Assembly: GCF_023509015.1 (NCBI RefSeq)
Contig: NZ_CP094975.1
Location: forward strand, 5,387,501-5,451,500
Source: Pseudomonas abieticivorans
GTDB taxonomy: Bacteria; Pseudomonadota; Gammaproteobacteria; Pseudomonadales; Pseudomonadaceae
DNA: 64,000 bases
Direction of reading: 5' to 3'
The notes under the pieces are model-generated. The model saw only the letters and a program-made list of their open reading frames with translations, ran no database searches and was not told the DNA's origin. Positions 19,268-27,819 of the stretch are shown here, piece by piece (position 1 is the stretch's first letter; each line of letters starts with the position of its first letter). A program made the translations under genes and the position numbers.

Positions 19268-20209
19268 TCACTCAGGCCCCAACCCCGCCATAATCCGACG
19301 CGCCCCTTCTTCGCTTAACGCATAGCCAAAGAAGCGCCGATAAAAGTCCATCGTCCGTTCCACCATTCGCACGTCGGCAAACGCCTGCGGATGCAACTGC
19401 TGCGCCGCCCACGGCACCTGCAGCGCCAACTCCGTGCCGTAGCGGTCCCAGGGGAATACTCCGTCGGGGTTGCGCAGCACGTGCCCGGCTTTCACCGCGC
19501 GCAATTGCTGCAACAGCCCTGGGCCGATCTCGCCGGCATTAGCCGCCACGATGACCACGTCCGGGTCCCAGGCCAGCACCTGTTCGGCCGACACCACCTG
19601 CAAATTGCCCTTCAGGCCCGTAGCGGCATTGCGCCCGCCGGCAAGGCCGATCCAGGTATCGACCAGGGTGTCGGCACCGTCCACTTTCAAGGGGTTGAGG
19701 GAGGCGATGTGCAGCACCCGTGGCCGCTGGGCTTGGGGCAGCGATGCAAGGCGCGCGTGCACGGCGCGCAGTTGCTCATCCAGGTAGGCGTTGTAGGCGT
19801 GGGCGCGCGCCATTGCCTGGGGCGAGCCCAGCGCTTGCGCGGTGTCGAGCATCGCCTGCTGCATGGAGGGGATGTCGGTGAAACCGACGTACACCACCGC
19901 GATGCCGGCCTGCTGGTAGGCCAGGGCATTGCGATCGCCTTGGGTGGTGAACACCAGGTCGACCTGGCGTGCCAGCAGGTCCTCGACGTTGAACGCTGTG
20001 CCATTGACCGCCTGGGCCTGGTTCAACGAAGGCTGCACCTTGAACATCCACGGGCGGCTTTGCGGATGGTTGACCGTGGCGACGATGCGATCACCCGCGC
20101 CCAAGGTCATCAGCAAGGCATGGTGGGCATACCACGCATCGGCGATGCGCTCTGCGCTGGCAAAGGCGGCGCTGCTGCCCAGCGCCACCAGCAGCCACAG
20201 CCACCTCAC
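19268..20209 (-). CDS. periplasmic substrate-binding protein of FecCD-type ABC importer (MolA/BtuF-like)
   Basis: 313 residues with a signal peptide (MRWLWLLVALGSSAAFASA). The two-lobe class III binding-protein pattern is visible: LMTLGAGDRIVATV, NVEDLLARQVDLVFTT, GIAVVYVGFTD, the long connecting helix, and EQVLAWDPDVVIVAA. It is the last gene of a four-gene operon and overlaps the TonB receptor gene by 4 bp. Members of this class bind ferric siderophores, heme, cobalamin or, in H. influenzae MolA, molybdate/tungstate. The ModE-like operator of the operon favours the last option; the sequence alone does not decide. Confidence 0.85.
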   Translation of the reverse strand: MRWLWLLVALGSSAAFASAERIADAWYAHHALLMTLGAGDRIVATVNHPQSRPWMFKVQPSLNQAQAVNGTAFNVEDLLARQVDLVFTTQGDRNALAYQQAGIAVVYVGFTDIPSMQQAMLDTAQALGSPQAMARAHAYNAYLDEQLRAVHARLASLPQAQRPRVLHIASLNPLKVDGADTLVDTWIGLAGGRNAATGLKGNLQVVSAEQVLAWDPDVVIVAANAGEIGPGLLQQLRAVKAGHVLRNPDGVFPWDRYGTELALQVPWAAQQLHPQAFADVRMVERTMDFYRRFFGYALSEEGARRIMAGLGPE

Positions 20210-22329
20210 AGGTCCACCTGGATCGAGGCCTGCAGCATGCGCGGTGCGCCCAACGAGGCGCTGGTGGTACCGGTGCCGGTATAGCCATTGAGGGCGCCGG
20301 GCACGATGTTGGTCCAGTAGCGTTGGTTGGTGACGTTGGTCATTTCCAGGCGGTAGACGGTGTCGCGGTGCATCAATTGGGTGGCGAAACTGGCGCCGAT
20401 GTCGAAGGTTTCATAGCTGCTCACCCAGTGGTCATTACTGTTGTCGGTGGGGCGTGCGCCCATGTAGCGGGCGTTGAGGTTCAGCGCCAGGCCCTTGACC
20501 TGCGGCACCTGGTACTCGGTCAACAGGCTGGCGGTGTACTTGGACAGGCCGACGATGCGCGTGTCCTCGGTGCTGGCGTTGCCGGTATCGAGCAGTTTGG
20601 GGTCCAGCCAGACCAGGCCACCGTACAGCCGCACGTTGTCGCTGACCTTGCCGTCGGCCATGAACTCCACGCCGCGGTTGCGCTGTTCACCGGCAATGGC
20701 ATAGCTGCCGTCATCCTGCGTAAAAGCGTAAGGCCGCTTGATCTGGAACGCGGCCAGCGACAGGTTCACGCCGTCCAGCGCTAGCTTGCCGCCTAGCTCC
20801 CACTGCTTGCTGCGGTAAGGGGCGAGGATGTTGCCGGCGTTGGTGGTGCCGGTGGGGGCGCTGTCGCCCTGCTGCAGGCTGTCGGCATAGGTGAGGTACA
20901 GCGTCAGGTTGTCGACTGGCTTGTACATCAAGCTGCCGGCGCCGCTCAGGCCGTGATCGTCGGAATGGCTGCTGCGCGCCCCGGTCTTGGCCCAGTTGCT
21001 GACGGACATCTGGCTTTGGCTGCCGGTGACCATCAGGCTCCACTGCGGGGTGAAGGTCAGGGTGTCACCGAAGATCAGCGACTGTTGGGTGCTGTGGGCC
21101 GACTGGTAGCGGTCGGTGAAGTCGGGGTAGTTGGGCTCGGCAAAATTGACCGGCGCCGCCAGGTTAGCGCTGCCCAGGGTTTGGGTGCTGCCGTTGACCG
21201 GGTTGTAGTTGCGCCAGTCAAACCCACTCAAACCAAAGCTTAGATCGTGGCGCACCGGCCCGGTCCATACGCTGCCATTGAGGTTGGCCAGGTAGCTGTT
21301 AATGGTGAAGCGGCTGGCCGTGGCGCTGGAAGTGGTGCTGGTGTAAGCGCCGCGGCTATTGGTCAGGGTGTTGGTGACGGCGGTGGATTCGCGGTCGGCG
21401 ATTTGCCGCAGCAGTCCGACGTCCAGCTTCCAGTTGCCGTCCAAATCGTGCTTGAAGTGCACGCTGGCGGTGTCGGTGGTGTTGTCGTCGCCGGCGTAGT
21501 TTTGGCCCAGGTTGCTTTTGGTCGGGTCCAGCGCGCTGGGCAGGCCGACGCCGCTGGCCACTGCGAACTTGCCCGGCAGGCCCTTGGCCAGGTAGTTGTA
21601 GTGGGTGAAATTGGTTTCCAGCACGCTGCTGTCGCTGAGCTGGAAGTCCAGTGCCAGGCTGATCAATTGCCGGCGCAAGGTGCTGCCCGGCGCGTAGCTA
21701 TGGCCTTGTTCGTCCATCAGGTTGAGGCGGTACTTGACCTTGCCGTCGGGGTCGAAGGGGCCGCTCAGGTCGGCAGCCTTGAGCCACGACAAACCCGTGC
21801 CGATGCCCGCGGTCACGCGGTTGCGGGTTTCATCGGTGGGCCGCTTGGAGATGAAATTGAACGTACCCGCTGGGTTCGCCGGGCCGTACAACGAGCCCGC
21901 CAGGCCGTTGAGCACCTCGACGCTGGCCAGTTGTTCGGCTGGGTAGTCGGTGGTGGACACCACGTTCAGCCCGTCCAGCCTGCTGTTTTGCACCACGCTG
22001 CCTTGCATGCCACGGCTCTGCGGGCGCGCGCCATCGCCTTGTACCGAGGGCAGGTAGCGCAAGATATCCTTCACGCTTTTGAGTTGCTGGTTCTCGATCA
22101 GGTCGTGGGGCACCACGCTCACCGAGTAGGGCGTGTCGAGCAAGCGCCGCTCGCCCAAGGGGCCTAGATGGGCGCTTTTGTTCAGCGCTGCGTCGGCGTC
22201 GCTTTCACGGCTGCTGACCTGGACCGGCGCCAGTTGCACGGTCGCGCCGTCATCGGCATGGGCAAGGCTTGTGGCTACGGCCAGCAACAGCGGGGCAAAG
22301 GGCAAGCGGGGCATGGACGGACTACTCAT
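20206..22329 (-). CDS. TonB-dependent outer-membrane receptor
   Basis: 707 residues. After a signal peptide ending around SLAHADD come the plug domain (RRLLDTPYSVSVVPHDLIEN, LPSVQGDGARPQSRGMQG, VEVLNGLAGSLYGPANPAG) and a 22-strand-type barrel ending in a C-terminal Leu after aromatic alternating strands. There is no N-terminal signalling domain, so no sigma/anti-sigma control is expected. It is embedded between the ATPase and binding-protein genes with overlaps, tying it to the same substrate. Siderophore-type receptors share this plug, so its ligand could be a metal chelate. ATG 22329 overlaps the ATPase end; ATG 22314 is also possible. Confidence 0.92.
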   Translation of the reverse strand: MSSPSMPRLPFAPLLLAVATSLAHADDGATVQLAPVQVSSRESDADAALNKSAHLGPLGERRLLDTPYSVSVVPHDLIENQQLKSVKDILRYLPSVQGDGARPQSRGMQGSVVQNSRLDGLNVVSTTDYPAEQLASVEVLNGLAGSLYGPANPAGTFNFISKRPTDETRNRVTAGIGTGLSWLKAADLSGPFDPDGKVKYRLNLMDEQGHSYAPGSTLRRQLISLALDFQLSDSSVLETNFTHYNYLAKGLPGKFAVASGVGLPSALDPTKSNLGQNYAGDDNTTDTASVHFKHDLDGNWKLDVGLLRQIADRESTAVTNTLTNSRGAYTSTTSSATASRFTINSYLANLNGSVWTGPVRHDLSFGLSGFDWRNYNPVNGSTQTLGSANLAAPVNFAEPNYPDFTDRYQSAHSTQQSLIFGDTLTFTPQWSLMVTGSQSQMSVSNWAKTGARSSHSDDHGLSGAGSLMYKPVDNLTLYLTYADSLQQGDSAPTGTTNAGNILAPYRSKQWELGGKLALDGVNLSLAAFQIKRPYAFTQDDGSYAIAGEQRNRGVEFMADGKVSDNVRLYGGLVWLDPKLLDTGNASTEDTRIVGLSKYTASLLTEYQVPQVKGLALNLNARYMGARPTDNSNDHWVSSYETFDIGASFATQLMHRDTVYRLEMTNVTNQRYWTNIVPGALNGYTGTGTTSASLGAPRMLQASIQVDL

Positions 22330-23077
22330 TGGAGATGAAAAAACGATGGGAATGCGCTTGGACCTGGCGCACCTTGACCGCGTACAGGCGCTCGATCAGC
22401 GCACTGTCGATCACCGCGGTGGGCGTGCCATCGGCGATCAGTTGGCCTTGATGCAGCACCAGTACCCGGTTGCAGGACGCCAGGGCGTGCTCGGGGCGAT
22501 GGGTGCTGGCCAGCACGCTCAAGCCGCGTTCGGCCAGGCGTTGCAGGCGGTCGAGCAAGCGCAGTTGATGGCCGAAATCCAGGCCCGTGGTCGGCTCGTC
22601 AAGGATGATCAGGCGGGCCTGCTGCACCAGCGCACGGGCGATCAGCACCAGTTGCCGTTCGCCACCGGAAAGCTCGGTGTACACCCGCTCGGCCAGCGTT
22701 TGGATGCCCATCTCGCTCAGCGCCTGGGCCACCGCGTCGCGGTCCTCGCGGCCCAGTGCTCGGCCCAGCCCGGCAATCGGCAAGCGGCCCTGGCCGATGA
22801 TCTGGCGCACGGTAAAGGGAAAGCTCGGCACATGGCTTTGTGGCACATAGGCCAGGTGCCGGGCGATGTGCCGGCGATCCAGGCCGGCCAGGTCCTGACC
22901 GTTGAGCAGCACCTGGCCCGCCGAAGGCTTGAGCAGGCCCAGCAACAACTTCAGGAGGGTGCTTTTGCCCGCGCCGTTGGCGCCCAGCAGGGCGATGCAG
23001 TCGCCGGGCGCAATACTCAGGTCGATCTGCTTGAGGATGTGCAGGTACGTCAGGTTGCGGCTGGCCAACACGCTCAT
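22322..23077 (-). CDS. ABC transporter ATP-binding protein (FecE/MolC-like)
   Basis: 251 residues. Walker A ([14 protein letters not shown]), Q-loop (AYVPQSH), signature (ELSGGERQLVLIARAL), Walker B (RLIILDEPTTGLD) and H-loop (LASTHRPEHAL) are all present. The ATG at 23077 overlaps the permease TGA (ATGA) and is preferred to the GTG at 23083. It energises import by the adjacent FecCD permease and belongs to the iron-chelate/B12/molybdate type II importer group. Confidence 0.92.
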   Translation of the reverse strand: MSVLASRNLTYLHILKQIDLSIAPGDCIALLGANGAGKSTLLKLLLGLLKPSAGQVLLNGQDLAGLDRRHIARHLAYVPQSHVPSFPFTVRQIIGQGRLPIAGLGRALGREDRDAVAQALSEMGIQTLAERVYTELSGGERQLVLIARALVQQARLIILDEPTTGLDFGHQLRLLDRLQRLAERGLSVLASTHRPEHALASCNRVLVLHQGQLIADGTPTAVIDSALIERLYAVKVRQVQAHSHRFFISNE

Positions 23078-24075
23078 AGCCACCCCCGGCGCACGCGGTG
23101 CAGCACCAGCACGAAGGCCACGGCGCCGAGCAGTTCGGTGATGATGCCCAAGGGGATTTCACCGGCACTGACGCTGCGCGCCGCGGCATCGGCCGCCAGC
23201 AAAAAGCAGCCGCCCAGGCACGCACTGACCGGCAGCAGCCGGGCGTTGCCAGGGCCAACCAGCAGCCTGGCCAGGTGCGGCACCAACAAGCCAACCCAAC
23301 CGACCATGCCGGCAATGCTCACGGTCAGCGCCGAGATCAACGTGGCCAGCACGATCACCCCGTAACGGATGCGTTGCACCGGCACGCCCAGGCTGTGGGC
23401 TTCGTCGTCGCTGAGGGACAAGGCGTCGATCACGCGGCCCGACAGGCACAGGCTGACGATGGCGACCAGCAGCACCGGGGCAATCACCGCCAGTGCCTGG
23501 GCGTCGACCGCACTCAGGCTGCCGAGCATCCAGTAAACGATGGCCGGCAACTGGTCGAGGGGGTCGGCGATGTACTTGACCATCGACAGCAGTGAGGTGA
23601 ACAGCGCGTTGGCGACGATGCCGCCAAGCACCAGCATCAGGATCGACGGTGCAGGGAACAGGTTGGCGATGCCTACCCCTACGGCCACCGCGGCAAGCCC
23701 GGTGGCGCAGGCCAGGGCCGGCACCCAGAGCCCGTGCAGGTTGCCGACAATGGCCAAGGCTGCGCCAAACGCACAGCCGCTGAGTACGCCGAGCAGGCCT
23801 GGCGATACCAGCGGGTTGCGAAACACCGCCTGGTAGGCCGCGCCCGACACGGACAACCCGGCGCCCACCAGCATGGCCGCCAATACACGGGGCCAGCGGG
23901 TGTCGATGATCAGGCTGTGCAGCAGGGCGTATTGGCTGGCCGGCAGGTGGCTGATGCCCAGCCAGGCGCCGAGAAAATCCACGATCTGCGACAAGGGCAG
24001 GGGATAGCGGCCCAGGGTCAGGGCCAGCAGCGCAGCCAGCACCAGGGCGGCGGCACTGAGAAGAAAGGTGGGCAA
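23074..24075 (-). CDS. FecCD-family ABC transporter permease (MolB-like)
   Basis: 333 residues with about ten membrane helices. Family blocks include VLAAMLVGAGLSVSGAAYQA, the FRNPLVSPGLLGV loop, the LGGIVANALFTSLLS stretch and the C-terminal VGWVGLLVPHLARLLVGPGN contact loop for the ATPase. It is the first gene of the operon, 16 bp downstream of a perfect 12-bp dyad. Type II importers of this group carry chelates or oxyanions. Confidence 0.92.
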   Translation of the reverse strand: MPTFLLSAAALVLAALLALTLGRYPLPLSQIVDFLGAWLGISHLPASQYALLHSLIIDTRWPRVLAAMLVGAGLSVSGAAYQAVFRNPLVSPGLLGVLSGCAFGAALAIVGNLHGLWVPALACATGLAAVAVGVGIANLFPAPSILMLVLGGIVANALFTSLLSMVKYIADPLDQLPAIVYWMLGSLSAVDAQALAVIAPVLLVAIVSLCLSGRVIDALSLSDDEAHSLGVPVQRIRYGVIVLATLISALTVSIAGMVGWVGLLVPHLARLLVGPGNARLLPVSACLGGCFLLAADAAARSVSAGEIPLGIITELLGAVAFVLVLHRVRRGWL

Positions 24076-24091
24076 GGGGACGCTCGAATCG

Positions 24092-24121
24092 ATTCGCTGT
24101 ATATAAAACTATACAGCGAAT
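24092..24121. promoter_or_regulatory. ModE-like operator upstream of the TonB/ABC operon
   Basis: ATTCGCTGTATA-N6-TATACAGCGAAT is a perfect inverted repeat with 12-bp arms. The remembered E. coli ModE consensus is two CGNTATATA-type half-sites in inverted order with a 6-7 bp spacer; each arm here matches nearly all of those positions. It sits immediately before the first operon gene (24075), where a bound repressor would block transcription. It is also between sulP and the operon. Assignment to ModE is inference. Confidence 0.55.
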
Positions 24122-24161
24122 TGATAAGGTGAACCAGTTGGTTAAAAGCTTTCGGCAGCCT

Positions 24162-25616
24162 TCACTGCATTTCTATGCCGACCCCAGCCCGCTGCAGCAA
24201 TCGCTCGTTGCGTTCGCTCAACCCTTGCAGCACAAACGCCTTGCCGAACTTCTCGTAGCGCCCCGCCAGCGACTCCAGCGCGGCAATGGCCGAATGATCG
24301 GCCATGTGCAGGAAGCGGCAATCCACCACCACCTGCCTTGGATCATTGGCCGGGTCGAACAATGCCTGGAAGTGTGTGGTCGAGGCGAAGAACAGCGTGC
24401 CGTGGGGCGTGTACACCTTGCGCCCTTTGCCGTTGTCGTCGACGTCGGCGCGAATCTCGCGGGCGTGCTGCCAGGCGAACGCCAGCGCGGCGATGAGGAT
24501 GCCGCAGATCACGGCGGTGGCCAGATCGGTGAACACGGTGATCAGGGTCACGGCGACGATCACGATGGCGTCCTGCTTGGGCACTTTGCCCAAGACCCGC
24601 AACGAGCCCCAGGCAAAGGTCTGCTGGGCCACCACGAACATCACCCCGGCCAGGGCCGCCAGCGGGATGCGCTCGATCAAGGGCGACAAGAACAGGATAA
24701 ACAGCAAAATCATGAGGCCGCTGACCACCCCGGACAAGCGTTGGCGGCCACCGGAGCTCAGGTTGATCACGGTCTGGCCGATCATGGCGCAACCGCCCAT
24801 GCCGCCAAACAGCCCGGAAGCAATGTTGGCCACGCCCAAGGCCATGCACTCGCGATTCGGCTGGCCGCGGGTTTCGGTGATCTCGTCGGTCAGGTTGAAG
24901 GTCAGCAAGGTTTCCAGCAGGCCCACCATCGACATCAGCAGCGCATAGGGCAGGATGATCTTCAGGGTGTCCAGGGTCATGGGCAAGGCGGGCCAGTGCA
25001 CGCTGGGCAGGCCGCCGGCGATCTGCGCCATGTCGCCCAGGGTGCGGGTGGGCAGGCCGAACACGAACACCAGCAGGCTTACGCCGACGATCGCCACCAG
25101 TGCCGGCGGGACGGCCCGCGTCAGGCGTGGCAGCACGTACACCACGGCCATGGTCAAGGCCACCAGGCCGAGCATCACCCACAGCGGTTCACCGCTGAGC
25201 CAGCCACCGCCCGCAGCCTTGAAGTGCTCCAGTTGTGACAGCGCGATGATGATGGCCAGGCCGTTGACGAAACCGAGCATGACCGGGTGCGGCACCATGC
25301 GGATCAGCTTGCCCAGGCGTAGCGCGCCGAACAGCACCATGAAAACCCCGCCCAGCACCACCGTGGCCAGCAGGTACTCCACGCCGTGTTGCACCACCAA
25401 GGCCACGATCACCACGGCCATGGAGCCGGCGGCTCCGGAAATCATCGCCGGGCGCCCGCCAAACAGCGCGGTAATCGTGCAAATGATAAAGGCGCCGTAC
25501 AGGCCCATCAGTGGGTTGACCTGGGCCACCAAAGCGAAGGCGATGCACTCGGGCACCAACGCGAACGAAGACGTAAGCCCCGCCAGGACGTTGTTGCGGA
25601 TAGCGGACACGGACAT
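24162..25616 (-). CDS. SulP/SLC26-family anion transporter with STAS domain
   Basis: 484 residues from ATG 25616 (upstream in-frame codons run into REP DNA and are not coding). The membrane domain begins MSVSAIRNNVLAGLTSSFAL with VPECIAFALVAQVNPLMGLY, the SulP signature. A long series of helices ends near residue 385, then a cytoplasmic STAS domain (VYTPHGTLFFASTTHF, VVVDCRFLHMADHSAIAAL). SulP proteins move sulfate, bicarbonate, dicarboxylates or, in the MOT1 branch, molybdate; the substrate is not readable here. Its nearness to the putative molybdate operon is suggestive only. Confidence 0.9.
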   Translation of the reverse strand: MSVSAIRNNVLAGLTSSFALVPECIAFALVAQVNPLMGLYGAFIICTITALFGGRPAMISGAAGSMAVVIVALVVQHGVEYLLATVVLGGVFMVLFGALRLGKLIRMVPHPVMLGFVNGLAIIIALSQLEHFKAAGGGWLSGEPLWVMLGLVALTMAVVYVLPRLTRAVPPALVAIVGVSLLVFVFGLPTRTLGDMAQIAGGLPSVHWPALPMTLDTLKIILPYALLMSMVGLLETLLTFNLTDEITETRGQPNRECMALGVANIASGLFGGMGGCAMIGQTVINLSSGGRQRLSGVVSGLMILLFILFLSPLIERIPLAALAGVMFVVAQQTFAWGSLRVLGKVPKQDAIVIVAVTLITVFTDLATAVICGILIAALAFAWQHAREIRADVDDNGKGRKVYTPHGTLFFASTTHFQALFDPANDPRQVVVDCRFLHMADHSAIAALESLAGRYEKFGKAFVLQGLSERNERLLQRAGVGIEMQ

Positions 25617-25761
25617 GGGTTTCCTTGACTCAGCACAAACACCCTCGCGACCGGCTGCGCCAAGGCAGCCAGGTATGAAGGCAGATTTAAAATTGGAAGG
25701 CGACCATTTTAGGCAGTGGAGCCAACTGTGACCAGTTTTTTCTGGCCGTGGGAGCGCTTTA

Positions 25762-26648
25762 TGTGGGAGCAAGCTTGCTTGCGATGGGCTTGGTTGGCGA
25801 CTCAATAGCGGCCACTACCGGCCGCCCGCGCGGCCTATCGCAAGCAAGGCTTGCTCCCACATTTGCTGCAACGTGCCGCGGTCTGGTGGGGAGGGGTTGA
25901 CTGCCTTGGGTGTACTGCAGGTGCATTTTTGGGGCTTGGTGTGGGAGCAAGCTTGCTTGCGATGGGCTTGGTTGGCGACTCAATAGCGGCCACTACCGGC
26001 CGCCCGCGCGGCCTATCGCAAGCAAGGCTTGCTCCCACATTGGTTGCAACGTGCCGCGGTCTGGTGGGGAGGGGTTGACTGCCTTGGGTGTACTGCAGGT
26101 GCATTTTTGGGGCTTGGTGTGGGAGCAAGCTTGCTTGCGATGGGCTTGGTTGGCGACTCAATAACTGCCACTACCGGCCGCCCGCGCGGCCTATCGCAAG
26201 CAAGGCTTGCTCCCACATTGGTTGCAACGTGCCGCGGTCTGGTGGGGAGGGGTTGACTGCCTTGGGTGTACTGCAGGTGCATTTTTGGGGCTTTGTGTGG
26301 GAGCAAGCTTGCTTGCGATGGGCTGGCTGGCGACTCAATAACGGCCACTACCGGCCGCCCGCGCGGCCTATCGCAAGCAAGGCTTGCTCCCACATTTGCT
26401 GCAACGTGCCGCATTCTGGTGGGGAGGGGTTGACTGCCTTGGGTGTACTGCAGGTGCATTTTCGGGGCTTTGTGTGGGAGCAAGCTTGCTTGCGATGGGC
26501 TTGTGAAGGCGACTCAATAACGGCCACTACCGGCCGCCCGCGCGGCCTGTCGCAAGCAAGGCTTGCTCCCACATTTGCTGCAACGTGCCGCGGTCTGGTG
26601 GGGAGGGGTTGACTGCCTTGGGTGTACTGCAGGTGCATTTTTGGGGCT
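25762..26648. repeat. tandem array of five ~178-bp REPIN-containing units
   Basis: Units begin with TGTGGGAGCAAGCTTGCTTG at 25762, 25940, 26118, 26296 and 26473, giving periods of 178, 178, 178 and 177 bp. Each unit holds one REPIN (the REP, a ~50-bp spacer containing CCGGCCGCCCGCGCGGCC, then the inverted REP ending GCTTGCTCCCACA) and a ~75-bp unique linker (around GGGGAGGGGTTGACTGCC). Copies differ at only a few positions, which shows recent tandem duplication. No coding function is evident, despite long open frames created by the repeat. Confidence 0.95.
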
Positions 26649-26797
26649 CACTACCTATCAAAAGCGAACGTCAAAAGTTGACAGATGGCTCTGCTCCACC
26701 TGAAAGGGAGCGGGTGTGCGAACAACACCTTGAGCTTGGCGCACGGATTGGTCATTCTCGGCACAAACAACAATCACCCTGCCGACAGGAGCGCTGC

Positions 26798-27724
26798 ATG
26801 GAACCCATCAAACTGGCCTTGACCGGATACGGCAAAATCGCCCAAGACCAGCACGTGCCGGCCATTCTCGGCAATTCAGCGTTCGATCTCACTGCGGTGG
26901 CAACCCTGGGCAACCCCTGCCCAGACGTGGCCCACTACACAAGCCTTGACGCGCTGCTGGCCGAACAGCCCGAGGTGCAAGCCGTCTCGTTCTGTACGCC
27001 GCCCCAAGGCCGCTACGCCCAAGTGCGCCAGGCACTGCTGGCCGGCAAACACGTGCTGGTGGAAAAGCCGCCCTGCGCGAGCCTGGGCGAAGCCATGGCG
27101 CTGGTGGAACTGGGCCGCAGCCAGGGCGTGACTTGCTTGTTCGCCTGGCACTCGCGCTTTGCCCCGGCCGTGGAGGTTGCCCGCCAATGGTTGCTAGGTC
27201 GCAGCTTGCGCTCGGTGCAAATCGTCTGGAAAGAAGACGTGCGCAAATGGCACCCCGGCCAGCAGTGGATCTGGCAGGCAGGCGGGCAGGGGGTGTTTGA
27301 CCCCGGCATCAACGCACTGTCGATCGCCACCGCGCTGTTGCCTGAGCCGCTGTTCGTCACCGCTGCCGAGCTGCGCTTTCCCGGCAACCGCCAGGCGCCC
27401 ATCGCGGCCAGCCTGAGCATGACCGACGCACGCGGCCTGGCCGTAAGCGCCGAGTTCGACTGGGACCACACCAGCGAAGACATCTGGCGCATCGTGATCG
27501 AAACCGAAGATGGCACCTTGCGCCTGGAAAAAGGCGGCGCGGCGTTGTACATCAACAATAGCGCCCAGCCATTGCCCGACGAAGGTGAGTACCCCTCGGT
27601 GTACCGGCATTTCCACCAACTGATCGGCGATGGCCAAAGCGATGCCGACCTGCAACCGCTGCGCCTGGTGGCGGATGCGTTCATGGCTGGGCGCCGGGAA
27701 ACCGTGGCGCCGTTTATTGATTGA
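26798..27724 (+). CDS. gal: D-galactose 1-dehydrogenase (Gfo/Idh/MocA family)
   Basis: 308 residues from ATG 26798, with AGGAGCG upstream; the longer open frame runs back into the REPIN array and is rejected. An N-terminal Rossmann motif (ALTGYGKIAQDQHVPAI), the family EKP motif (HVLVEKPPC, Lys90) and the C-terminal beta sheet domain are present. The sequence closely follows Pseudomonas D-galactose 1-dehydrogenase, which oxidises galactose to galactonolactone with NAD(P) in the De Ley-Doudoroff route. No dgo genes are nearby. A hairpin terminator directly follows the stop. Confidence 0.88.
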   Translation: MEPIKLALTGYGKIAQDQHVPAILGNSAFDLTAVATLGNPCPDVAHYTSLDALLAEQPEVQAVSFCTPPQGRYAQVRQALLAGKHVLVEKPPCASLGEAMALVELGRSQGVTCLFAWHSRFAPAVEVARQWLLGRSLRSVQIVWKEDVRKWHPGQQWIWQAGGQGVFDPGINALSIATALLPEPLFVTAAELRFPGNRQAPIAASLSMTDARGLAVSAEFDWDHTSEDIWRIVIETEDGTLRLEKGGAALYINNSAQPLPDEGEYPSVYRHFHQLIGDGQSDADLQPLRLVADAFMAGRRETVAPFID

Positions 27725-27726
27725 CG

Positions 27727-27767
27727 GGTGTCGGGCCATACCCGCCAGGTATGGCCCGACACCTTTT
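27727..27767 (+). terminator. rho-independent terminator after gal
   Basis: GGTGTCGGGCCATAC pairs perfectly with GTATGGCCCGACACC across a 7-base loop, followed by TTTT. It starts 3 bp after the gal stop codon, so the downstream AraC gene probably has its own promoter. Confidence 0.9.
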
Positions 27768-27819
27768 GCGTATTGGCACCCCTGGCCGAAACGCCGCACA
27801 ATCAAACCTTATAAAAACA

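Noticed and set aside
25835..26483. Open frames inside the tandem array
   Set aside because: They are translations of the REPIN repeat and repeat the same peptide; no coding signal.
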